A DNA stretch of 5,099 bases. Origin: JAGVPT01 sp964384415 (lineage in GTDB: Bacteria > Bacteroidota > Ignavibacteria > UBA10030 > UBA8401). The notes under the pieces were generated by a model that was not told where the DNA came from, searched no databases, and was given only the letters and a program-made list of their open reading frames with translations. This document shows, one piece after another, positions 1 to 4,991 of the stretch. Where the stretch lies: NCBI GenBank assembly GCA_964384415.1, contig CAYLMV010000197.1, positions 1-5,099 on the forward strand, given 5' to 3'. The position numbers and the translations under genes are program-made. Positions within the stretch are counted from its first letter, which is position 1, and the number at the start of each line of letters is the position of its first letter.

Positions 1-1284
1 ATCTCCGACTTTCTTGGTGGTGAAGAACGGGTCGAAGATCCGCGACATGATCTCCCGCGGAATCCCCGTGCCGTTATCGATGATCTTCACGGTGACGCTT
101 TTGCTGTCGCACAACGTTTCTATGGTGAGCCGGCCGTTTTTGCCGAGGGCGTAAATTGCGTTGTCGATAATGTTTGTCCACACCTGGTTTAGTTCTCCGA
201 TGTAGGCCGGAACGGCGGGGAGATTGTCGCAGAATATTTTTGTCACCGCAATTTGCTTGTCGCGCAGTTTATGACCCAGGAGCGTGAGCGTGTTGTCGAT
301 ATCCTTATGGAGATCGGTAGGCTGCAGCTCGTTCGTCCGGTCCATCTGAACGTGACTCTTGATCGCCCCCACCAAATTCGAGATACGGTCAGAAGCTTCT
401 CCCAGGTCTCTGAGTATTCTCTGAGAGCTGAGCAAATTCTCAAACCAGAGCAGAACATCGGCCAGGGCATCCTTGGTCTCGTTCCCTCTCATCGCGTCAA
501 GGTCTTCGCTGGTGAGCCCGGCATCCGCGAAGGGTTCGACGACCTTCAGGTTTCCCGGGAGCCCGTGGTGTTCGAGCCATGTAGTGATTTCGTCTTCGCG
601 TTCCACGCGCTGCAGAGCGGAAAGCCTGATGTCTGCTCCGACGGGCTTCGCCGAAAGCATGCGCAGGAGGCTTTGAATCTTTTCTGCGCTGATCTTGTGA
701 CGGAGCAGTTTTTCCGTCAATTCATAATTGAGGTTCAATCGCATGCCCAGTTCGGAAGAGATCCGGTGGATGGCAGAGGCGGGATTATTCAGCTCGTGGG
801 CGATCCCGGCGGAAAGCCTTCCTAACGCACTCACCTTCTCAAGTTGCATTTGCGTTGTGGCGAACGACCGTGCGCGTTCGGTCATGTAACCGATGAGCCG
901 CTGGACTAGTGCAGAGTTGAGCTGCTCCAGTTCCTGAAAATATTTCTTATGAAGCGAATAGCGCTTCACTTTGCCGACGGCGTAAGCGTACCCTGGAGAG
1001 TCTTTCATTCTTGAGTAGGGGAGAAGTCCTCCCGCTCCGCCGGTGACAGAGTCATTCTGGAAGTTGTAATAATAGACCTGCTGTCCGTTGACGTCCATGT
1101 AGAAATCGAACCTCCCCTCAAGAATAAACCACATAACGTCCGCGGGATCCCCCTTCTTGATCATTTGCGCGCCGTCTTCGTATTCGGCATACTCGACACG
1201 TTCTGCGAGCCATTGAAGGTGTTCATCAGGCAAATCGCTGAGCGCGATGATGTGTCTCAAATTTTCTACTGTTTCGGTCTGCAT
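1..1284 (-). CDS. Soluble sensor histidine kinase with N-terminal cyclic-nucleotide-binding-like domain (3' end beyond window)
   Basis: My reverse-strand translation is open from the ATG at 1284 to the window edge, 428 codons with no stop. Residues ~8-120 form a CNB-type beta-barrel (KKGD near 43-46, WFILEGRFDFY 52-62, GGLLPYSRM 85-93). A linker helix (~120-150) leads to the H-box LSAGIAHELNNP, with His163 as the likely autophosphorylated residue. The ATPase domain shows the N-box NIIDNAIYAL (Asn371, Asn375), the G1 box DNGTGIP (403-409) and the F-box IFDPFFTTK (416-424); the G2 box should lie just past the left edge. No transmembrane segment or signal peptide is seen, so it should act in the cytoplasm and pass phosphate to an unseen response regulator. 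The next in-frame Met (41) would cut into the CNB domain, so 1284 is preferred although no clear Shine-Dalgarno precedes it. In this family I recall relatives encoded beside response-regulator/thioredoxin-reductase-like flavoproteins; that neighbour would be off-window, so it is untested. Confidence 0.93.
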   Translation of the reverse strand, partial: MQTETVENLRHIIALSDLPDEHLQWLAERVEYAEYEDGAQMIKKGDPADVMWFILEGRFDFYMDVNGQQVYYYNFQNDSVTGGAGGLLPYSRMKDSPGYAYAVGKVKRYSLHKKYFQELEQLNSALVQRLIGYMTERARSFATTQMQLEKVSALGRLSAGIAHELNNPASAIHRISSELGMRLNLNYELTEKLLRHKISAEKIQSLLRMLSAKPVGADIRLSALQRVEREDEITTWLEHHGLPGNLKVVEPFADAGLTSEDLDAMRGNETKDALADVLLWFENLLSSQRILRDLGEASDRISNLVGAIKSHVQMDRTNELQPTDLHKDIDNTLTLLGHKLRDKQIAVTKIFCDNLPAVPAYIGELNQVWTNIIDNAIYALGKNGRLTIETLCDSKSVTVKIIDNGTGIPREIMSRIFDPFFTTKKVGD

Positions 1285-1447
1285 ACGGACAATAAATTAC
1301 ACGGATAAACTCTGCGCGAGAATTATCCTGTGTTGATTGATATTTGGGACGGCAGAACGGGGGGAAGACCTACGACATAAAGATCGTAAAAAAGATGCCT
1401 ATAAGTCAAATGAGTCGGCGGTGTATGGCGGTCTTTTGGAGAGGTCG

Positions 1448-1548
1448 GTCATTGCGATCCCGCTCGAAGAGCAGGAGAAGCAATCCCCTTGTTTCAAAAG
1501 GAGATTGCTTCGTCCCCCGACGTAAAACGTCGGGGTCCTCGCAATGAC
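1448..1548. repeat. 101-base palindromic interspersed repeat with nested hairpins
   Basis: The ends are a perfect 10-base inverted repeat, GTCATTGCGA (1448-1457) and TCGCAATGAC (1539-1548). Inside are three consecutive hairpins. The left arm is CC-c-GCTC-gaa-GAGC-a-GG at 1459-1475. The central arm is GAAGCAATCCCCTT (1477-1490) against AAGGAGATTGCTTC (1498-1511), 13 of 14 positions paired. The right arm is CCCCGACGT-aaa-ACGTCGGGG at 1515-1535, perfect. The whole can fold as a cloverleaf on a closing stem. From general knowledge, the GTCATTGCGA ... GAAGCAATC combination resembles dispersed palindromic repeats found between genes in many unrelated bacteria. It encodes no transposase and I see no clear target-site duplication, so a MITE-like or REP-like origin is inference. 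Seven T residues follow at 1549-1555. Confidence 0.85.
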
Positions 1549-1594
1549 TTTTTTTGAAAGTGCATCACTACCCGGCCCCTTTCACATATTTTTC

Positions 1595-1623
1595 TTGCAT
1601 GTTGTATTGCGAAAAAGTACAAT
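1595..1623 (+). promoter_or_regulatory. Possible promoter for the 1876 gene
   Basis: TTGCAT (1595-1600) and TACAAT (1618-1623) are separated by 17 bases. The -10 matches the sigma-70 consensus at five of six positions, the -35 at only three of six. If used, transcription would start near 1630 and give a leader of about 245 bases containing two inverted repeats. No better-placed pair was recognised closer to the gene. This is a pattern match only. Confidence 0.35.
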
Positions 1624-1680
1624 TTCACCGAAGCTGAAGGGGGAACCAATCAGCTCATCCCCCCGGCCTATACCAATCCC

Positions 1681-1720
1681 ATCGGCGAAAATTGCCATTA
1701 GTGGAAATTTTCGGCCCGAT
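1681..1720. other. Long imperfect hairpin in the intergenic region
   Basis: ATCGG (1681-1685) pairs with CCGAT (1716-1720), and CGAAAATT (1686-1693) pairs with AATTTTCG (1706-1713), with a two-base bulge at 1714-1715. After one G-A mismatch, CCA (1695-1697) pairs with TGG (1702-1704) around a TTAG loop. This gives 16 base pairs in 40 bases. No T-tract follows on either strand, so it is not a standard intrinsic terminator. It could be an RNA structure in the leader of the downstream gene, a repressor site or the remnant of a repeat; the sequence does not decide. Confidence 0.7.
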
Positions 1721-1770
1721 CCCTAACACATGACGCGGCGAGAAAGCTTTTTCCATCGTTTTCATTTTCC

Positions 1771-1835
1771 CCTGCGATTCGCCGGCCGGCAGCGGCAGCA
1801 TCCCTCGCCCTCTCGCCATCACCTTGAATCGCAGG
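1771..1835. repeat. 10-base inverted repeat in the leader of the 1876 gene
   Basis: CCTGCGATTC (1771-1780) and GAATCGCAGG (1826-1835) are perfect reverse complements separated by 45 bases. The spacer is GC-rich and contains the perfect palindrome GCCGGCCGGC (1781-1790). The right arm ends 40 bases before the start codon. A long-range leader stem is possible, as is a pair of protein-binding half-sites, but no known motif is recognised. Confidence 0.55.
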
Positions 1836-1864
1836 CCGCGATCTTTCATCCAACCGAAACATAA

Positions 1865-1869
1865 AGAGG
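1865..1869 (+). promoter_or_regulatory. Ribosome binding site of the 1876 gene
   Basis: AGAGG lies six bases before the ATG at 1876. It is the best Shine-Dalgarno-like site in the window and supports both the strand and the start chosen for the small membrane protein, which would otherwise rest on open-frame length alone. Confidence 0.65.
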
Positions 1870-1875
1870 CCAACA

Positions 1876-2367
1876 ATGCACACTAAACTCTTCGCAAAAG
1901 AAACCAACCCGCGCAACGTGGAGTCTTTCAACCACGACGTGGAATTCTGGCGCGACATGGAAAAAACCTCCATCAAAAACGCACTCTCCTCGCGCAATGA
2001 AGGCGCTGCTAAACTTCAGACGCTGGTGACCTGGCTCTGGGGTATTTCGACAGGCGGCAGTCTGGTGGGAGTCGCTTACAAGCTTGCTTCCGGCGGTGCG
2101 AATCCGGAATGGAACACGGCGAACATTCTGATTGGTGTCTCGAGCATCTTGCTGGTGACAACGTACTGGCTTTGCGTGCGCGCTCAGTTTCCGATCGAGC
2201 TGAGCTTCGCAGATCCCGACAACCCCGAAGGCCTCGCAAAAATCAGGGAACAGTTCGAGTCGGCCCTGAAGATCAAGAACCGGTGGCTGCATTGGGCCGT
2301 GTTTGTTTCGGCCGCGGCGACGCTCTCCGTCTCACTGTCGCTGCTGCTTCACTTCGCAGATAAGTAG
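1876..2367 (+). CDS. Small membrane protein of unknown function, three predicted helices
   Basis: I do not recognise the family of this 163-residue protein. Residues 1-47 are hydrophilic and charged and probably helical (NVESFNHDVEFWRDMEKTS at 14-32). Three hydrophobic segments follow at about 49-70, 82-101 and 137-160. Between the second and third lies a soluble loop of ~35 residues rich in acidic and basic residues (FADPDNPEGLAKIREQFESA 111-130). No signal-peptide cleavage motif, catalytic triad or metal-binding cluster is visible. With three helices, the two ends should lie on opposite sides of the membrane. A competing minus-strand frame covers 1846-2292, but the hydrophobic pattern and the AGAGG site favour the plus-strand reading. 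It is divergent from the kinase and convergent with the permease operon, so it seems to be a single-gene unit. A helix-plus-membrane layout is also seen in some stress or defence effectors, but nothing specific supports that here. Confidence 0.8.
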   Translation: MHTKLFAKETNPRNVESFNHDVEFWRDMEKTSIKNALSSRNEGAAKLQTLVTWLWGISTGGSLVGVAYKLASGGANPEWNTANILIGVSSILLVTTYWLCVRAQFPIELSFADPDNPEGLAKIREQFESALKIKNRWLHWAVFVSAAATLSVSLSLLLHFADK

Positions 2368-2400
2368 CAATAGGGTTCTTTGTGGGGCGATCAGGAATGG

Positions 2401-2435
2401 CCGGCAGAGTCCTCGGCATCGGAACCGGTTTTTTT
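2401..2435 (+). terminator. Weak intrinsic terminator candidate after the small membrane protein gene
   Basis: CCGG (2401-2404) and CCGG (2425-2428) can pair, with TCC (2410-2412) and GGA (2421-2423) pairing inside, and seven T residues follow immediately at 2429-2435. The T-tract is convincing but the stem is short and interrupted. It lies 34 bases past the stop of the plus-strand gene in a convergent gap. For the opposing permease operon, the only nearby structure is an imperfect hairpin at 2461-2487 just after its stop codon, without a T-tract on that strand. Confidence 0.4.
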
Positions 2436-2488
2436 GCTGAAAACGGGAAGGGGCATCAACGACTTCTGAACGTCCGGCAAGAAGGTCG

Positions 2489-3622
2489 CTATTTCGCAAT
2501 TCTGTTTCGAAAGCGGAGGATGCTCATCGTCAGAATAGCGACCCCGAAACAAAGCATAACGGAGCTTTCCACCCAAAGCTCCCGCAAACCGACTCCTTTA
2601 AGAAAAACTCCCCGGATGATGATGAAGAAGTACCTCAATGGAATGATGTAGGTAAAAATCTGAATGATCTTCGGCATGTTCTCGATTGGAAACACGAACC
2701 CGGAGAGAAACATCATCGGCAGAATAACAAAGAAGACCGCGGTCAGCATCGCCTGCTGCTGCGTCCGCGAGACGGTCGAGACAAACAAGCCGGCTCCGAG
2801 CGTTGTCATCTGGAAGACGATACACAGGATGAAAAGAAGCCCCGGGCTCCCTTTCAGCGGAATTCCAAACCAGAGCGTTGCAATGAGGAGGACAAGGATG
2901 ATGTCGAAGATGCCGATGATAAAGAATGGCGCAAGCTTGCCGGCGATGATCTGATACGGCCGGATGGGCGTGACAATTAATTGTTCCATCGTTCCCGCCT
3001 CGGTTTCCTTCACAATTGCCAACGAGGTCAGGATCATTGTCAGCACCATCAGCAGCAGCGCCAACACTCCCGGCACCATGAAATTCCGGCTTTTCAATTC
3101 GGGATTATACCAAACCCGGACTTCGGGATTCACCGTTGCCGGCCGCGCTCCGCAGCCTTTCACCGCTTCAAACCTTTTCACAATAATGTTCCGCGAATAC
3201 TGCTGCACGATCATCGTCGCATAGTTCAATCCAATCGTTGCGGAGTTTGTCTCGGATCCGTCGGCAATCACCTGAAGCTGCGGATGGTCTCCCGAGAGCA
3301 GATTGTTGCTGAAATCGACAGGGATAACGACGGCGATCGATGCGCTCCTTGAGTCGATGGCTTGGTCGATATCGCCGTACGAGCCGGCGAACCGGGTGAA
3401 GGAAAAATATCCCGACTCCGTGAACTTGGCCGCAAACTCCCGGCTGGTTCGGGAGTTATCCATGTCGTAAACAATAATAGGAATATCCCGGACATCCAGC
3501 GTCGCTGCGTATCCCAGAATAATGAGCTGAAACATCGGCGCAAAAAAGTTTATTCCCAGCATTTTGGGATCGCGGCGGAGCTGATGAAATTCCTTTTGAA
3601 TAAACGTAAGAATTGTCCGCAT
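2489..3622 (-). CDS. ABC-2 type transporter permease, YbhR/YbhS/YhhJ-like, second of a pair
   Basis: This 377-residue protein is an inner-membrane permease of the ABC-2 exporter superfamily (COG0842). The N-terminal QKEFHQLRRDPK (9-20) is the usual cytoplasmic helix before TM1 (~23-41). A large extracytoplasmic domain spans ~42-180, with VVIPVDFS (98-105), DGSETNSA (121-128) and the family-like VWYNPELKSRNFMVPG (170-185). TM2 is ~183-203, followed by the cytoplasmic coupling segment ETEAGTMEQLIVTPIRP (206-222), then TM3 ~230-252, TM4 ~262-284, TM5 ~291-311, SGFVFPIENMP (307-317) and TM6 ~351-369. Length and topology look complete. The start is four bases after the upstream permease stop, and the AGGAG inside that gene's last codons can serve as ribosome binding site (11-base spacing), suggesting coupled translation. 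Members export drugs, cations or unknown hydrophobic substrates with an ATPase and a HlyD-like adaptor; none is in this window. The substrate cannot be told. Confidence 0.93.
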   Translation of the reverse strand: MRTILTFIQKEFHQLRRDPKMLGINFFAPMFQLIILGYAATLDVRDIPIIVYDMDNSRTSREFAAKFTESGYFSFTRFAGSYGDIDQAIDSRSASIAVVIPVDFSNNLLSGDHPQLQVIADGSETNSATIGLNYATMIVQQYSRNIIVKRFEAVKGCGARPATVNPEVRVWYNPELKSRNFMVPGVLALLLMVLTMILTSLAIVKETEAGTMEQLIVTPIRPYQIIAGKLAPFFIIGIFDIILVLLIATLWFGIPLKGSPGLLFILCIVFQMTTLGAGLFVSTVSRTQQQAMLTAVFFVILPMMFLSGFVFPIENMPKIIQIFTYIIPLRYFFIIIRGVFLKGVGLRELWVESSVMLCFGVAILTMSILRFRNRIAK

Positions 3623-3626
3623 GCGG

Positions 3627-4757
3627 CTACCAGCTCCTCTTCTTCATTCTTGCTGCGCTGACGGCAAGGACAATGGCGGCGAACGCAACAAGAAAGAGAA
3701 CATCGGAATAGAATGCCCCAAGACCGACCCCTTTGAGGATAAGACTTCGAAGCACCACAAGAAAATACCGGGCCGGAATTAAGTACGTGATCGCTTGAAT
3801 GACGACCGGCATGTTTCTGATCGGGAAAACGAATCCCGACAAAAGAAAGGTCGGAAGCATCGTGAGAATGACCGCGAGAATGAAGGCGACTTGCTGCGTT
3901 TCAGCAACCGTTGATATGAGAAGCCCTAATCCCAGACAGCCTGTTAAAAAGATCAGCGTGATGCCGAGGAGAAGAAGCAGGCTTCCCTTCACCGCTACGT
4001 CGAAGAGGATATAACTCGCGATCAGAATGACGAGCGTCGCAATAAATGAAATGATCATGAACGGAATCGTTTTCCCAACGATGAATTCGATCGGCCGGGC
4101 TCGAGAAACGATGATCTGTTCAATGGTGTTCTTCTCGCTTTCCCGCACAACGGAGAGAGATGTTGAGATCACCGCCGTCACCATCAGAATGAACGCGATC
4201 AAACCCGGAACAAGGAATTTCGCGCTCCTGAGTTCAGGATTGTACCATACGCGCGGACGGTAGTCGATCGGCATGGACATATCGCTTCTCCCCCCTCGCA
4301 TCAGGGATTGGAGCACGATCCTGGTGGAATACTCCTGGGTGATGGCGCTGACATATCCGATCGCCGTCGTCGCAGCGTTCGAATTCGCCCCATCGACGAT
4401 GACCTGGATCGGTGCCGCCTCATCCCCCTTCAGGTGGTGCGAGAAGTCTTTTGGGATAACAATGACGATCCGGCATTGTTCCTTTCCCAAAAGGCCGTCG
4501 ATCTCCTGCTTCGTCTTCAAGACGTATTTGAAATCGAAGTATTCGGAGTGAAGAAACTCCTGCGTGAACGCTCTGCTCTCGCTGCTCTTTTCTTCATCAT
4601 AAAGCCCCATCGAGGTGTGTTTGACGTCGAAGTTGAGCGCGTAGCCGAACATGATAATCATGAATGCAGGAACAAGGATAAGGATGCCGAGTGTACGCTT
4701 GTCGCGCGCAACCTGCCTGAATTCTTTTTTCGCGATGGCGAATATGCGTTGGAACAT
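3627..4757 (-). CDS. ABC-2 type transporter permease, YbhR/YbhS/YhhJ-like, first of a pair
   Basis: This 376-residue permease is a paralogue of the gene that follows it. It has IAKKEFRQVARDKR (8-21), TM1 ~23-41, an extracytoplasmic domain ~42-180 with VIVIPKDFS (98-106), DGANSNAA (122-129) and VWYNPELRSAKFLVPG (170-185), TM2 ~183-203, the coupling segment ESEKNTIEQIIVSRARP (206-222), three further hydrophobic helices, SGFVFPIRNMP (307-317) and a last helix ~352-368. Key residues (Glu206, Thr211, Glu213, Gln214, Pro222) have the same numbers in both proteins, which supports the Met at 4757 over the longer in-frame start at 4892. The 45 extra residues from 4892 would be read through an intrinsic terminator hairpin and have no family-like features. 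A weak GCAGG lies about seven bases before 4757. The pair probably forms a heterodimer that needs an ATPase encoded elsewhere or beyond the edge. Confidence 0.93.
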   Translation of the reverse strand: MFQRIFAIAKKEFRQVARDKRTLGILILVPAFMIIMFGYALNFDVKHTSMGLYDEEKSSESRAFTQEFLHSEYFDFKYVLKTKQEIDGLLGKEQCRIVIVIPKDFSHHLKGDEAAPIQVIVDGANSNAATTAIGYVSAITQEYSTRIVLQSLMRGGRSDMSMPIDYRPRVWYNPELRSAKFLVPGLIAFILMVTAVISTSLSVVRESEKNTIEQIIVSRARPIEFIVGKTIPFMIISFIATLVILIASYILFDVAVKGSLLLLLGITLIFLTGCLGLGLLISTVAETQQVAFILAVILTMLPTFLLSGFVFPIRNMPVVIQAITYLIPARYFLVVLRSLILKGVGLGAFYSDVLFLVAFAAIVLAVSAARMKKRSW

Positions 4758-4778
4758 GATTGCCTGCGGATAAATCGT

Positions 4779-4794
4779 GAACGATCCGAACGAT
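4779..4794. repeat. Short tandem direct repeat before the first permease
   Basis: GAACGAT occurs at 4779-4785 and again at 4788-4794, a nine-base period, 22 bases upstream of the permease start codon. A period near one helical turn suits a small operator, but two seven-base copies can arise by chance and no regulator is known. Confidence 0.35.
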
Positions 4795-4834
4795 TGATCG
4801 GGACGATGCCTGACTTTTCCCCGGCCGCGCATCC

Positions 4835-4877
4835 AAAAAATGCAAAAGCCCCTCCCGGCAAACGCCAAGAGGGGCTT
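4835..4877 (-). terminator. Intrinsic terminator or attenuator upstream of the permease operon
   Basis: Read on the minus strand, AAGCCCCTC (4877-4869) pairs perfectly with GAGGGGCTT (4854-4846), and inside it GGC pairs with GCC around a four-base loop (4866-4857). The stem is followed by TTTT (4847-4844), then GCA, then six T residues (4840-4835). On the plus strand the stem is followed by mixed pyrimidines, so the orientation is minus. It lies 78 bases before the permease start and downstream of a possible promoter. It may end transcription of a gene beyond the right edge or limit read-through into the permeases. Confidence 0.8.
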
Positions 4878-4894
4878 CTCTCTTACTCTCATTT

Positions 4895-4926
4895 CTCCAA
4901 CACTGGAGTCCCCGATGCTGCCGGGG
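4895..4926 (-). other. Two adjacent small hairpins in the permease leader
   Basis: On the minus strand, CCCCG (4926-4922) pairs with CGGGG (4914-4910) around a seven-base loop, and directly after it CTCCA (4908-4904) pairs with TGGAG (4899-4895) around a GTGT loop. Together with the terminator stem they make three hairpins in about 80 bases. This resembles a structured leader RNA, but I recognise no known riboswitch class. Confidence 0.5.
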
Positions 4927-4942
4927 TTAGTGTGTGTTCGCT

Positions 4943-4971
4943 AATATTGGATTATTAAACAGGATTGTCAA
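4943..4971 (-). promoter_or_regulatory. Possible promoter for the permease operon
   Basis: On the minus strand a perfect TTGACA (4971-4966) is followed by a 17-base spacer and AATATT (4948-4943), which matches the -10 consensus at four of six positions. Transcription would start near 4936 and give a leader of about 180 bases that includes the hairpins and the terminator before the permease start. Promoter preferences of the host are unknown. Confidence 0.45.
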
Positions 4972-4991
4972 ACTGAGACACCTCCCGTTTG

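Larger units (their letters stand above)
1285..1875. other. 591-base non-coding region between divergent genes
   Basis: This stretch separates the minus-strand kinase from the plus-strand small membrane protein. The short open frames in it overlap one another, lack ribosome binding sites and run across palindromes, so I do not regard them as genes. Positions 1285-1447 should contain the kinase promoter and leader, but I recognise no strong -35/-10 pair there; GATAAT read on the minus strand near 1325-1330 is the best -10-like hexamer and has no good partner. The rest holds a three-arm palindromic repeat, a possible plus-strand promoter and two inverted repeats, listed separately. Confidence 0.75.

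Noticed and set aside
253..825. Plus-strand frame of 190 codons inside the kinase region
   Set aside because: It is antisense to the H-box and DHp region of the histidine kinase, whose reverse-strand translation shows all expected motifs in order. The plus-strand peptide has no recognisable domain.
1448..1548. Possible tRNA or tRNA-like gene, because of the three-arm cloverleaf
   Set aside because: The arms are the wrong lengths for a tRNA, there is no seven-base acceptor stem with a downstream CCA, no anticodon-stem geometry and no proper T-arm. A palindromic repeat explains it better.
1539..1555. Repeat end plus seven T residues as a plus-strand terminator
   Set aside because: No plus-strand gene lies upstream that would need terminating; the nearest gene on that side is on the minus strand. 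The T-run is probably incidental.
1285..1875. Origin of replication or attachment site in the large intergenic region
   Set aside because: I see no DnaA-box cluster, iterons, AT-rich unwinding stretch, integrase gene or tRNA end. The region holds palindromes but nothing typical of those elements.
1846..2292. Minus-strand frame of 148 codons overlapping the small membrane protein
   Set aside because: It is rich in His, Arg, Cys and Phe in a shadow-like way and shows no domain. The plus-strand frame has a proper AGAGG site and clean hydrophobic helices.
4758..4892. Longer start for the first permease (Met at 4892, 421 residues)
   Set aside because: The paralogue is 377 residues and aligns from the Met at 4757. 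The 45 extra residues cross a terminator stem and have no family features. Kept only as a leader hypothesis.
4308..4958. Plus-strand frame of 216 codons
   Set aside because: It is antisense to the extracytoplasmic domain of the first permease and extends through the terminator region. It carries no domain and no start signal.
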